A stretch of 64,000 nucleotides of DNA from Gordonia sp. SL306 (GTDB taxonomy: Bacteria > Actinomycetota > Actinomycetes > Mycobacteriales > Mycobacteriaceae). The DNA lies in NCBI RefSeq assembly GCF_026625785.1, contig NZ_CP113063.1, positions 3,472,001-3,536,000 on the forward strand. The letters are read 5' to 3'. Both the position numbers and the translations under genes were made by a program. Below are positions 49,772 through 58,128 of the stretch, piece after piece. Position 1 is the stretch's first letter, and each line of letters starts with the position of its first letter. The notes beneath the pieces were generated by a model that did not search any database, had not been told where the DNA came from, and saw nothing but the letters and a program-made list of their open reading frames with translations.

Positions 49772-50221
49772 ATGAGCGATGAACAGCGCATCTCGACGGC
49801 GAGCCGCCGGATCGCCGCCCCGGCCGAACGCATCTTCGAGCTGATCGCCGATCCGGCGCGGCAACCCGACTGGGACGGGAACGACAACCTGTCGCAGGCC
49901 CCGTCCGGCCGGCGGGTGACCGCGGCGGGCGAGGTGTTCGCGATGACCCTGACGACCGGCGCGGTACGGGAGAACCACGTCGTCGAGTTCGAGGAAGGTC
50001 GGCGAATCGCCTGGAAGCCGGCGGAGGAGGGCTCCGAACCGCCCGGCCATCTGTGGCGGTGGGAACTCGAGCCCGACGGCGACGCGTCGACCCTGGTGAT
50101 CCACACCTACGACTGGACCGATCTGCACGATCCGCATCGCCTGGTCCGTGCGCGCGCCACGACGTCGGATCGGTTGCGGTCGTCGATCGACCGGCTGGCC
50201 GCGATCGCGGAGATGCCATAA
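49772..50221 (+). CDS. SRPBCC family protein
   Basis: A 149-residue START/Bet v1-like fold protein: N-terminal [30 protein letters not shown] is the usual first strand and helix pair, followed by antiparallel strands and a C-terminal helix ([14 protein letters not shown]). Such proteins bind hydrophobic ligands or act as cyclases. Ligand unknown. The ATG at 49772 is divergent from the small membrane protein start by about 70 bases. The gene ends before a strong terminator. Confidence 0.85.
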   Translation: MSDEQRISTASRRIAAPAERIFELIADPARQPDWDGNDNLSQAPSGRRVTAAGEVFAMTLTTGAVRENHVVEFEEGRRIAWKPAEEGSEPPGHLWRWELEPDGDASTLVIHTYDWTDLHDPHRLVRARATTSDRLRSSIDRLAAIAEMP

Positions 50222-50283
50222 GCAGCACGGGTTTCGGCTGGATCAGGGCGTCCCGCAACTCTCACCGACCATTCCGAACATGA

Positions 50284-50319
50284 CGAAGGCCCCCCGGGGC
50301 GGAACCCCGGGGGCCTTCG
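50284..50319. terminator. strong bidirectional terminator hairpin
   Basis: CGAAGGCCCCCCGGGG pairs with CCCCGGGGGCCTTCG around CGGAA. It lies between the convergent SRPBCC and DUF1416 genes, 62 bases after one stop and 15 bases after the other. GC-rich stems without long T-runs are normal terminators in actinobacteria. Confidence 0.85.
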
Positions 50320-50334
50320 GTCGCGTGGAGCGAT

Positions 50335-50640
50335 CTACTTCTTGACGACGATGTCGTGCTCGTGCACGCCGGGCCCTTCCGGCGAGATGGTCACGTCACC
50401 GTTGCCGACCGAGGACAGCGCACGCAGCGTCCACGTGCCGGGGGCGGCGAAGAAGCGGAAGTCGCCGGTGGGGCTGGCCACGACCTCAGCGGTGAACTCA
50501 CCGGTCGAGTCGAGCAGCCGGACGAACGCGCCGGCGACCGGCGTGCCCTCGGAGTCGTTGACCTGCCCGGTCAGGACGGTCTCCTTCTCGACATCGACGC
50601 CTGCGGGCAGCTTCTGCCCTTGCTTGGGTGCAGCACACAT
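50335..50640 (-). CDS. sseC: DUF1416 family protein (SseC-like)
   Basis: A 101-residue protein of the DUF1416 family, called SseC in mycobacteria. It starts MCAAPKQGQKLPAGVDVEKE and forms a small Ig-like beta-sandwich (TPVAGAFVRLLDSTGEFTAE to the end). Two bases separate it from the thiosulfate sulfurtransferase gene upstream, the same pair as cysA2-sseC2. A role in sulfur transfer is inferred from this constant pairing; the biochemical activity is unknown. Cys2 near the N-terminus might take part in persulfide chemistry. Confidence 0.9.
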   Translation of the reverse strand: MCAAPKQGQKLPAGVDVEKETVLTGQVNDSEGTPVAGAFVRLLDSTGEFTAEVVASPTGDFRFFAAPGTWTLRALSSVGNGDVTISPEGPGVHEHDIVVKK

Positions 50641-50642
50641 GA

Positions 50643-51482
50643 TTACTTTCCTTCTCCGAGCTCGACGGGCACGCCGACCAGCGAGCCGTATTCGGTCCAG
50701 CTGCCGTCGTAGTTCTTCACGTTCTGGTGGCCCAGCAGTTCCTTCAGCACGAACCAGGTGTGGCTGGAACGCTCGCCGATGCGGCAGTAGGCGATGGTTT
50801 CCTTCTCGCCGTCGAGGCCCGCCTCGGAGTACAGCTCGGCGAGATCCTCGTCGCTCTTGAACGTGCCGTCTTCGTTGGCGGCCTTGCTCCACGGCACGTT
50901 GATGGCGCCGGGGATGTGGCCGGGACGCTGGCTCTGCTCCTGGGGGAGGTGGGCAGGCGCGAGGATCTTGCCGGAGAACTCGTCTGGGCTGCGCACGTCG
51001 ACAAGGTTCTTGTTGCCGATGGCGGCGACTGTCTCGTCACGGAACGCGCGGATGGTCAGATCGGGCTCGGCGGCCTTGTAGGTGGTGGCCGGACGGCTCA
51101 CCGAGTCGGTCGACAGCGGGCGGCCGTCGAGCTCCCACTTCTTACGGCCGCCGTCGAGGAGCTTGACCTCGTTGTGGCCGTAGAGCTTGAAGTACCAGTA
51201 GGCGTACGCCGCGAACCAGTTGTTGTTGCCGCCGTAGAGGACGACGGTGTCGTCATTGGAGATGCCGCGCTCGCTGAGCAGCTTGGAGAACTGCTCGGCA
51301 TCGACGAAGTCGCGACGGACCGGATCCTGCAGGTCGGTCTTCCAGTCGATCTTCACGGCGCCGGCGATGTGGCCGCCGTCGTAGGCGGAGGTGTCCTCGT
51401 CGACCTCGACGAAGACGATTCCGTCGGTGTTGAGGTTCTGCTCAGCCCAGTCGGCGCTGACCAGGACGTCGGAACGTGCCAT
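50643..51482 (-). CDS. cysA2: thiosulfate sulfurtransferase (rhodanese)
   Basis: A 279-residue tandem rhodanese. The first domain (residues 1-130) lacks a catalytic cysteine; the second carries C233 in the active loop YCRIGERSSHTW, typical of thiosulfate:cyanide sulfurtransferases of the CysA/SseA group. It transfers sulfane sulfur to acceptors in the cytosol. The ATG at 51482 has AAGGACC-type purines nearby and gives the family start MARSDVLVSADW. It lies 196 bases downstream of a poly-cysteine leader ORF, so it is probably cysteine-regulated. Confidence 0.93.
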   Translation of the reverse strand: MARSDVLVSADWAEQNLNTDGIVFVEVDEDTSAYDGGHIAGAVKIDWKTDLQDPVRRDFVDAEQFSKLLSERGISNDDTVVLYGGNNNWFAAYAYWYFKLYGHNEVKLLDGGRKKWELDGRPLSTDSVSRPATTYKAAEPDLTIRAFRDETVAAIGNKNLVDVRSPDEFSGKILAPAHLPQEQSQRPGHIPGAINVPWSKAANEDGTFKSDEDLAELYSEAGLDGEKETIAYCRIGERSSHTWFVLKELLGHQNVKNYDGSWTEYGSLVGVPVELGEGK

Positions 51483-51644
51483 GGTTGGGTCCTTCCCAGA
51501 TACTTGCGGATATTTGTGGAGAGAGGTGGAACGCCGATGATGCCGACCGGGTGATTCGTCGCGGATGGTTCTGGTCACCGGAGATGTCCGGATGAGACGC
51601 GAGATGTCAGAGATGCAAGGAACCGCACCGGCCACCATCGTCAG

Positions 51645-51673
51645 GAGAACGCGCCGACAGGCGCCGCGTTCTC
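51645..51673 (-). promoter_or_regulatory. attenuator-type hairpin after the Cys leader
   Basis: On the left strand GAGAACGCG and CGCGTTCTC form a 9-bp stem with an 11-base loop, starting five bases after the leader-peptide stop codon. This spacing suits a structure whose folding depends on ribosome position on the cysteine codons. No T-run follows, so Rho-dependent termination or translational effects are more likely than intrinsic termination. Confidence 0.6.
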
Positions 51674-51678
51674 AGAGA

Positions 51679-51759
51679 CTAACGACAGCAACAATCGGCG
51701 ACGCGACAGAAGTCGATCGCACGACGGCGAGTGAGCATGAACTCACGGCGCAGTTGCAT
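51679..51759 (-). CDS. poly-cysteine regulatory leader peptide
   Basis: A 26-residue ORF, MQLRREFMLTRRRAIDFCRV followed by ADCCCR and TAG. Three consecutive Cys codons at the end match the cysteine-responsive short ORFs described upstream of sulfur operons in mycobacteria. The ATG lies seven bases after a good -10 element (TACCCT), so the mRNA is probably leaderless. Ribosome stalling when Cys-tRNA is scarce would raise expression of cysA2-sseC. An inner ATG (51738) is a possible second start. Confidence 0.75.
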   Translation of the reverse strand: MQLRREFMLTRRRAIDFCRVADCCCR

Positions 51760-51766
51760 GCCAACG

Positions 51767-51796
51767 AGGGTACACAGCGGTGACCGGCGTCCCCAA
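51767..51796 (-). promoter_or_regulatory. promoter of the cysA2 leader transcript
   Basis: On the left strand TTGGGG (51791-51796) and TACCCT (51767-51772) are 18 bases apart. The transcription start would fall on or next to the leader ATG at 51759, giving a leaderless mRNA. Confidence 0.6.
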
Positions 51797-51816
51797 ACGG
51801 CTCCCGCCATCGTCGC

Positions 51817-51972
51817 CGATCGGGCGCAGATTCCCGTCGATCGGGCGCAGAAATCCGCCGACCGTGCGCAGAACCTCGTCGATCGTGCGTGCCCGCGCCC
51901 GTTCGGCGGCAAGTTGTGCCCGCTCGACAGGAAGGTGTGCACGATCGGCGGGAAGGTGTGCCCGATCGACGG
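51817..51972. repeat. inverted arrays of 21-bp repeats
   Basis: Four units begin at 51817, 51838, 51859 and 51880 with core CGATCGGGCGCAGA, a strict 21-base period. From 51910 to 51972 three more 21-base units occur in the opposite sense with core TGTGCCCGATCGACGG. The two arrays are roughly complementary, so the region can fold back. It lies between the cysA2 leader promoter and the end of the DUF2993 gene. In all three forward and one reverse frame it reads as seven-residue repeats, but none has a convincing start. Confidence 0.75.
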
Positions 51973-51991
51973 CGTGGCGGGTGAGGAGCCG

Positions 51992-52912
51992 TCAGAAGTC
52001 GCTCGGGACGAGGTCGGTCGTGCCGCGCGTTCCGGTCAGGAGGACGTCGCTGCCCTCGCTGTGGGCCTCGGTCGGTGTGGTCTGCCAGGGCAGCGGCATC
52101 GGGGGGAGCGTCACCGTGAAGCGCGACAGCACATATCCACGGAGATCGTCCGCGACGTCGGCGTCGACGTGTTCCTCGGGGCCGCGATAGAAGTCGGATG
52201 CGGAGATGCGTAAGCGGCCGTCGATCACGGAGAGGTCCACCGCGACGCTGACCTTCACCTTCGGACCGGGGTACGCCGCCGCCGACGGCGGAATGTGTGT
52301 TCCTGCGGGAATCGGTGGCAAGGGAACGGTTCCGGTCAGCAACACGCCCGAGGTGCGGTGCAGGAGTCCGTCGCCCGGCCCGCCACCGCCCGCTTTGTCC
52401 TCGGGCGCGGGGGTGTTGACCGTCAGATCGAGGATGCCGAGCATCCGTCCGAGATTCACCGAATCCAGCCGTGTGTAGGCGTCCACCGACGCAGTGTGCA
52501 GTAAGTCACTCGACTCGATGTCGAAGCCGTTCGTCGTCGACCACCGGCCCATGGTGGCGCCGAGTTCGGCACGGCAGCCCGCAGCGGACGGGCAGCTGAC
52601 CGCAACGCCGCGGGCGGTGATCACCGCGCCGCCGAAGTCGCCGGCGCGCGCATGGGTCAGGAAGGGAAACCCGCTGATGGTGACCTCGGGCTCATACGTC
52701 ACGCGTGGTGACGAGAGCAATGCCCGGGAGAAATCATGTTCGGTGCGCATCGCGGCGACGGTGTCGGTGAGAAGCAGTATCAGGGCGACCACGACCAACC
52801 CGACGATGCCGACACCCAGAATCCGACGTCCCCGGTGCCGGTGCCCGTATCGGCGCCGAGATACACGCTGTCGGCCTCCCCCGGACGCCTTGTTAACAGC
52901 GAAACGCGACAT
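51992..52912 (-). CDS. DUF2993 (LmeA-like) membrane-anchored protein
   Basis: A 306-residue protein with a basic N-terminus (RQRVSRRRYGHRHRGRR), one membrane helix at about 33-52 (GVGIVGLVVVALILLLTDTV) and an exported DUF2993 domain. LmeA, a member of this family, is needed for lipomannan elongation in mycobacteria; others bind phospholipids. This gene occupies the Rv0817c place next to glnR. Typical text includes FPFLTHARAGDFGGAVITARG and the C-terminal RFTVTLPPMPLPWQ. The ATG at 52912 places the helix well for membrane insertion. Confidence 0.85.
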   Translation of the reverse strand: MSRFAVNKASGGGRQRVSRRRYGHRHRGRRILGVGIVGLVVVALILLLTDTVAAMRTEHDFSRALLSSPRVTYEPEVTISGFPFLTHARAGDFGGAVITARGVAVSCPSAAGCRAELGATMGRWSTTNGFDIESSDLLHTASVDAYTRLDSVNLGRMLGILDLTVNTPAPEDKAGGGGPGDGLLHRTSGVLLTGTVPLPPIPAGTHIPPSAAAYPGPKVKVSVAVDLSVIDGRLRISASDFYRGPEEHVDADVADDLRGYVLSRFTVTLPPMPLPWQTTPTEAHSEGSDVLLTGTRGTTDLVPSDF

Positions 52913-53056
52913 TGGCGCTATTCTGTCACCTATCGCGCACACGTTGGTAAGGCGGCGTAAACAAACCGCCGACCACGTGAGCAGTGCCGGGCCGGTCCGC
53001 ACGAGGGTCGGGTTCGGGTGTCCGCGGGTTGGGGAACGACGAGATCGGAGTACTAC

Positions 53057-53851
53057 ATGGATCTCTTACTGTTGACAGCCGATCCGAATCCGGAGTCCGT
53101 CCTGCCATCCCTGTCGTTGCTGGCGCACACCGTGCGGGTGGCGCCGACCGAGGTCTCGTCGTTGATGGAGGCGGGCAACGCCGATGTCGCGATCGTCGAC
53201 GCGCGGACGGATCTCGCCGCCGCCCGCGGACTCTGCCGGCTGCTCGGCAGCACCGGTTCCGCTGCGCCCGTGGCCGCGGTGCTCACCGAGGGTGGGCTCG
53301 TCGCGGTGAACGCCGACTGGGGTCTCGACGAGTTCCTGCTTCCCGCTACCGGACCCGCGGAGCTCGACGCCCGTTTGCGGCTGCTGGTGGTCAGGACCCG
53401 GGGGATGACCACCGAGGAGGCCAGCGGCAAGGTCACTCTGGGCGAGTTGATCATCGACGAGGGTACCTACACCGCCCGGTTGCGTGGCCGCCCACTGGAT
53501 CTGACCTACAAAGAATTCGAACTCCTCAAGTACCTCGCGCAGAACGCCGGTCGTGTGTTCACCAGAGCGCAACTCCTGCAGGAGGTCTGGGGGTACGACT
53601 TCTTCGGTGGCACCCGAACGGTCGACGTCCACGTCCGTCGGCTGCGCGCGAAGCTGGGCAGCGAACACGAATCCCTGATCGGTACAGTACGTAACGTCGG
53701 GTACAAGGCCGTCCGTCCGAACCGCGGCAGGGGATCGACGGACACCGACAACTCGATAGACGTGATGCCCGACGGGGCAGACGGCTTCGCTGCCGATGAT
53801 CTCGATGGACCGCTCGACGAGGAGTTCAGTGCCACCACCAACGGGAACTGA
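53057..53851 (+). CDS. glnR: GlnR-type winged-helix response regulator
   Basis: A 264-residue OmpR-family protein (Rv0818-like), the global nitrogen regulator of actinobacteria. The receiver domain is atypical: the phosphorylation-site region is AIVDARTD (D48) and the usual acidic pair is incomplete, as in GlnR, which works without a known kinase. The DNA-binding winged helix at about 130-220 has [20 protein letters not shown] and [14 protein letters not shown]. An acidic tail follows. GGAG precedes the ATG at 53057. mshD begins inside its last 23 bases. Confidence 0.92.
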   Translation: MDLLLLTADPNPESVLPSLSLLAHTVRVAPTEVSSLMEAGNADVAIVDARTDLAAARGLCRLLGSTGSAAPVAAVLTEGGLVAVNADWGLDEFLLPATGPAELDARLRLLVVRTRGMTTEEASGKVTLGELIIDEGTYTARLRGRPLDLTYKEFELLKYLAQNAGRVFTRAQLLQEVWGYDFFGGTRTVDVHVRRLRAKLGSEHESLIGTVRNVGYKAVRPNRGRGSTDTDNSIDVMPDGADGFAADDLDGPLDEEFSATTNGN

Positions 53852-54755
53852 CGGAACCGGCGCCGGACTGACGGTGGCCGACCATCTGGCCCCTGAGGCC
53901 GTCGACTTCGCGCACGGGCTGGTGAGGTCTGCGACCGACGCCGACGGTGTCGTGCCGCTGTCCGAACAGTCGGTGACCGTGATCGACGGATCGTCGGATC
54001 AGGTTGTGCGTCATGTCTTCTCGGACGCAGGCTATGCAAATGTGATTGCCGGGCGGTCGGGTGAGCCGGCCATGATCGAAGCCGTCGTCGATCCGGCCCG
54101 TCGACGGGAAGGCCACGGTCGGGCGCTTCTCGTCGCGGCGTTCGACGTGGCGCGAGAGGTCACCGCCGATCCGGCGCCGCGGGTCTGGGCGCATGGCGAC
54201 CTGCCCGGTGCGGTGGCGCTCGCCGCGAACCTGGGTCTGGCCCGGCGCCGCGAACTGTTGCAGCTGCGTCGGCCGCTCCCGCCGGCCGGCGACGCACTGC
54301 CGCCACTCGAGGTCGACGACCGAACCGTGTTGCGTACCTACGAGGGTCCCGCCGACGATGCGGAGATCCTGCGGGTCAACAACGCAGCGTTCGACTGGCA
54401 TCCGGAACAGGGCGGATGGACGCAGGCGCAGATCACCGAACGGGTCGGGAGTGACTGGTTCGACGCGAAAGGGCTGTTCCTCGCATTCGACGCCGGGAGC
54501 CCGGAACACCTGCTCGGCTTCCACTGGACGAAGGTGCATGACCCGAGCCTGGGAGAGGTCTACATCGTCGGCGTCGATCCCGCGGCCCAGGGTCGCGGAC
54601 TCGGCAGGCTGCTGACCCTGGCGGGGCTGCATCATCTCGCCGATCACCACATCGGCGAGGTGGAACTGTACGTCGAGGGCGACAACGTGGCCGCGCTGCA
54701 CACATATGAGCGGCTCGGTTTCACGAGGTATGCGATCGACGTCGCCTACGGGTGA
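53829..54755 (+). CDS. mshD: mycothiol synthase
   Basis: A 308-residue acetyltransferase with two GNAT domains that makes mycothiol from acetyl-CoA and desacetylmycothiol. The second domain has [19 protein letters not shown], the acetyl-CoA-binding RGxGRxL motif, and the C-terminal [17 protein letters not shown]. The GTG at 53829 has GAGGAG five bases before it and overlaps the end of glnR, so nitrogen control and thiol synthesis are co-transcribed, as in mycobacteria. An ATG upstream (53796) is poorly placed. Confidence 0.94.
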   Translation: MPPPTGTDGTGAGLTVADHLAPEAVDFAHGLVRSATDADGVVPLSEQSVTVIDGSSDQVVRHVFSDAGYANVIAGRSGEPAMIEAVVDPARRREGHGRALLVAAFDVAREVTADPAPRVWAHGDLPGAVALAANLGLARRRELLQLRRPLPPAGDALPPLEVDDRTVLRTYEGPADDAEILRVNNAAFDWHPEQGGWTQAQITERVGSDWFDAKGLFLAFDAGSPEHLLGFHWTKVHDPSLGEVYIVGVDPAAQGRGLGRLLTLAGLHHLADHHIGEVELYVEGDNVAALHTYERLGFTRYAIDVAYG

Positions 54756-54783
54756 CGCGGTGCCGACGACAACCGGCGCGAGC

Positions 54784-55647
54784 TCAGCCGAGTTTCCGTG
54801 CCCGTGCCGGTGCCTCGGTCAGGAAGTCGTCCAGGATCCGTACCACCTTGTCGGGCGCCTCGGCGTGCGGATAGTGGCCCACCCCCGGCAGGATCTCGAG
54901 GCGGCTCCCCGGGATGGCCTCGTGTGCGGCGATCCCGTGCGCAACCGGGATGATGTTGTCCTTGTCACCCCAGATCAACTGGGTCGGCAATTCGGCGTTG
55001 AGGTACAACCGGTTCAGGGCGCTGACCGCCTGGCCGCGGTGGTCGACCACCGCTCGTAGCGTCCGGAGGAACGCCCGCCGCGTCGCGGCGTCGGACAACG
55101 AGGCATAAGCCCGCCAGGTCTGATCCGCCCGTGGCGAGCGGATACCGGCCGACGAGGCCCACGACCGAACCGTCTCACCCACCCGCAGAACAGGTTTCGG
55201 AGCAATGATGGGGAGGATGAGTTCCGCGCCGGGGGCGGCGAGGAACCTCAGCATCCAATTGACGTCGGGCCCCAGCCCGCCACTGCCGATCAACACGAGA
55301 CGCTCGCAGTAGTCGGGGTGTTGGTAGGTGAACTGCATCGCGACCCCGCCACCGAGCGATTGGCCGATCACCGTGACCTTGTCGATCCCGATCTCGTCGA
55401 GCAGGTCACGCAGGAAGGCCGCGAAGGCCCCCAGGGAATAGTCGCCGCGGGGCTTGTCGGAGTCGCCGTGCCCGGGCAGATCCGGTGCGATGATGCGGTA
55501 GCGCCGGGCGAGGGCGGGGATCACGGCATCCCAGGTGGCGGAGCTGCCGGCCATCCCGTGGATGAGCAGCAGTGTGTCGCCGTCGCCGGCATCGCGATAG
55601 GCGACTCGGTCGCCGTGAAGGTCGAGATGTTTGTACTCGTTCGTCAC
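54784..55647 (-). CDS. alpha/beta hydrolase
   Basis: A 287-residue alpha/beta hydrolase. The oxyanion loop is HGMAGSS, the nucleophile elbow GQSLGG sets the serine at S97, the acid is in WGDKDNIIP and the histidine in GVGHYPH. There is no signal peptide. It converges on mshD with 28 bases between stops. The overall shape fits carboxylesterases and C-C bond hydrolases; the substrate is unknown. Confidence 0.88.
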   Translation of the reverse strand: MTNEYKHLDLHGDRVAYRDAGDGDTLLLIHGMAGSSATWDAVIPALARRYRIIAPDLPGHGDSDKPRGDYSLGAFAAFLRDLLDEIGIDKVTVIGQSLGGGVAMQFTYQHPDYCERLVLIGSGGLGPDVNWMLRFLAAPGAELILPIIAPKPVLRVGETVRSWASSAGIRSPRADQTWRAYASLSDAATRRAFLRTLRAVVDHRGQAVSALNRLYLNAELPTQLIWGDKDNIIPVAHGIAAHEAIPGSRLEILPGVGHYPHAEAPDKVVRILDDFLTEAPARARKLG

Positions 55648-55774
55648 GGACGTCGCTCCCCACGCAGTCGGTCAGATGTCCGGCACTTCGGGTCTTGGCC
55701 GAACTCTACCGGGCGTGGGGTCTCCGGGCGTTCGCTCCCGGTGTCCAAGGGCTTATCGGACTACGGTCCGGCCA

Positions 55775-55829
55775 ATTCACCGTGCGTTCATCTGGTGTCG
55801 GTGATCAGTCCACCAGCCCGGCCTAGCGT
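55775..55829 (+). promoter_or_regulatory. PHO box and promoter of pstSCAB
   Basis: ATTCACC (55775-55781) and GTTCATC (55786-55792) are direct repeats with 11-base spacing, the arrangement bound by PhoP/RegX3-type regulators in actinobacteria. TAGCGT (55824-55829) could be the -10 about 54 bases before the pstS GTG. The operon should therefore be induced by phosphate starvation. Confidence 0.72.
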
Positions 55830-55882
55830 CATTTCGGACACCCCGGAGTGCCGGGGTCATCGATCGAAAGGCACGTGTAGCG

Positions 55883-56965
55883 GTGAAGATCAATCGGAAC
55901 GGTGCGTTGGCGGCGGTATCGACCATTGCGATGGTCGCCCTGGTCAGTGCATGCAGTAGTGGCGGGGACACCAAGACGATCAGCGGCGAGGGCTCGACGG
56001 CGCAGCAGAAGGCGATGGAGCACTTCAGCGACGTGCTGACCGACAACGGCGACATCGTGATGGATTACACGGGCAGTGGCTCGGGGGACGGCATCAAGAA
56101 GTTCATCGCCGGTGACGTCGACTTCGCGGGTTCGGATTCGGCACTCAAGCCCCAAGAGGCCGCGTCGGCGAAGGAACGCTGCAACGGCAACGACGCGTGG
56201 CACATCCCCCTGGTGGCCGGCCCGGTGGCGGTCGCCTACAACGTGGAGGGTGTCGACAACCTCAAGCTCAACCCGACGGTGCTCGCAGGCATCTTCGACT
56301 CCAAGATCACCAAGTGGAACGATCCGGCAATCGCGGCGTTGAACCCCGGCGTCGCTCTGCCTGCCGAGAACATCGTGCCGGTGCACCGCAGCGACAGCTC
56401 GGGCACCACCGACAACTTCCAGCAGTTCCTCCAGGCGTCGGCACCGCAGGCCTGGCCGTACGAGCACAGCAAGGAGTTCCAGGGCAAGGGCGGCTCCGCC
56501 GCAGCCAAGTCGACCGGCGTCGGTGACACCGTCAAGAAGACCCCGGGCTCGATCACCTATGTCGAGTGGGGTTTCGCCACCGAGAACAACCTGGGTGTGG
56601 CCCAGGTCGACTTCGGTGCGGGACCGGTCGCGCTGAATGCCGGGTCGGCAGGCAAGGCTCTGGACTCGGTCAAGTTCAAGACCCCGGGCAGCAAGGACCT
56701 CGTGGTGGACACCGACGCGCTCTTCGCCTCGAAGACCGCCGGGGCGTACCCGCTGATGCTGACCACCTACGAGATCGTGTGCTCGACGGGCTACGCCGAC
56801 GACAGCATCAGTTCGACCCTGAAGGAGGCCTTCACCACCGCCCTGAATTCGGGTCAGGACGGCCTCGCCGAGATCGGCTACGTGCCGCTGCCGGCCGCCT
56901 ACAAGGCGACATTGCAGGGCACCATCGACAGCCTGACCGGTAGTGCTGGCGGCCAGAACTCCTGA
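55883..56965 (+). CDS. pstS: phosphate ABC transporter substrate-binding lipoprotein
   Basis: A 360-residue phosphate-binding lipoprotein. The signal peptide ends at the lipobox LVSAC (Cys24), to be lipidated and anchored outside the membrane. Phosphate-binding segments include GEGSTAQQ, TGSGSGDGIK, DFAGSDSALK and HRSDSSGTTDNF. The GTG start follows GAAAGG at 11 bases. It delivers phosphate to PstC-PstA. Confidence 0.96.
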   Translation: MKINRNGALAAVSTIAMVALVSACSSGGDTKTISGEGSTAQQKAMEHFSDVLTDNGDIVMDYTGSGSGDGIKKFIAGDVDFAGSDSALKPQEAASAKERCNGNDAWHIPLVAGPVAVAYNVEGVDNLKLNPTVLAGIFDSKITKWNDPAIAALNPGVALPAENIVPVHRSDSSGTTDNFQQFLQASAPQAWPYEHSKEFQGKGGSAAAKSTGVGDTVKKTPGSITYVEWGFATENNLGVAQVDFGAGPVALNAGSAGKALDSVKFKTPGSKDLVVDTDALFASKTAGAYPLMLTTYEIVCSTGYADDSISSTLKEAFTTALNSGQDGLAEIGYVPLPAAYKATLQGTIDSLTGSAGGQNS

Positions 56966-57062
56966 CGGACACAACGCATCGTGAGTCGCGGGGCCGGAGC
57001 ATTTGCGGCCCCGCGACCACGGTTGAGACACTAGGCCGATCCACTATCCGGGAAGTGGCGCG

Positions 57063-58127
57063 ATGACCAGAGCAGAACCAGAAGGACGCATGACCTCACT
57101 CAGCCAGAATCAGGGCGAGCACGCCGAGGGTGGTCCGCTGGGTGCAGCGCCGTCGCCTGACCTGCCGCCCGAGGCGCAGCCCAGTGATCTCACGACCGCC
57201 AAGCACAGCAGACTCGGCGACCAGATCTTCCGCACGCTGTCGGTCGGCTCGGGTGTCCTGGTCTCGGTCGTCATCGCGCTGATTGCGATCTTCCTACTGG
57301 CACAGGCGATTCCGTCGCTCGCAAAGAACACCGCCAACTTCTTCACCTACCAGGGCGAGTGGATCACCACCGGGACCGAACTGAAGTTCGGCATCCCCCA
57401 ACTCTTCTACGCCACCGTCGTGGTGTCGGTGATCGCCTTGATCCTGGCCATGCCCGTCGCGCTGGGGATCTCGATCTTCGTGACGGAATACGCGCCGAAA
57501 CGCTTCGTCGGGCCCATCACCTACACGGTCGACCTGCTCGCCGCGATCCCGTCCATCGTCTACGGCCTGTGGGGCATCCTGGTTCTCGGGCCCGCGCTGG
57601 TCCCGGTCAACAACTGGCTGGTCGGCAACCTCGGCTTCCTCCCGTTCTTCCAGGAACCCAGCCAGGTCGCGAACATGTCGACCGGTGGCACCATGCTCAC
57701 CGCAGGCATCGTGCTGGCGATCATGATCCTGCCGATCATCACCGCGGTCACCCGCGAGGTGTTCATGCAGACGCCGACGGCCCATCGTGAGGCGGCTCTC
57801 GCGCTCGGTGCCACCAAGTGGGAGGTCGTGAAGGTCTCGGTGCTGCCGTTCGGGTTCTCCGGATACATCAGCGGCGGCATGCTCGGCCTCGGCCGTGCGC
57901 TGGGCGAGACGATGGCCCTGTTGCTGATCATCTCGACGGCCGGGCCGATCGACTTCAACCTGATGGAGAGCGGCGAGACCTTCGCGACGAAGATCGCCAA
58001 CAATGCGGCCGAGTTCGACTCACCGTCGAAGACCGGCGCGTACATCTCGGCAGGCCTGACCTTGTTCGTTCTGACGTTCGTCGTCAATGCCGCCGCGCGC
58101 GCGGTCGTCGCCCGGAGGAAGAAGTGA
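57063..58127 (+). CDS. pstC: phosphate ABC transporter permease
   Basis: A 354-residue inner-membrane permease with a polar N-terminal extension of about 50 residues and six membrane helices. The EAA-loop region is AHREAALALGATKWEVVKVSVLP, the contact with PstB. GGAAG precedes the ATG at 57063; an ATG nine codons in (57090) has GAAGGA closer and is possible. Forms the channel with PstA. Confidence 0.95.
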   Translation: MTRAEPEGRMTSLSQNQGEHAEGGPLGAAPSPDLPPEAQPSDLTTAKHSRLGDQIFRTLSVGSGVLVSVVIALIAIFLLAQAIPSLAKNTANFFTYQGEWITTGTELKFGIPQLFYATVVVSVIALILAMPVALGISIFVTEYAPKRFVGPITYTVDLLAAIPSIVYGLWGILVLGPALVPVNNWLVGNLGFLPFFQEPSQVANMSTGGTMLTAGIVLAIMILPIITAVTREVFMQTPTAHREAALALGATKWEVVKVSVLPFGFSGYISGGMLGLGRALGETMALLLIISTAGPIDFNLMESGETFATKIANNAAEFDSPSKTGAYISAGLTLFVLTFVVNAAARAVVARRKK

Positions 58128-58128
58128 C

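Noticed and set aside
51760-51942. Extension of the poly-Cys leader to an 87-residue protein
   Set aside because: The extra part is encoded by the 21-bp repeats and lies upstream of the predicted promoter; there is no ribosome site.
51817-51972. CRISPR array
   Set aside because: Units are 21 bases and contiguous, with no spacers, and half are inverted; no cas genes are near.
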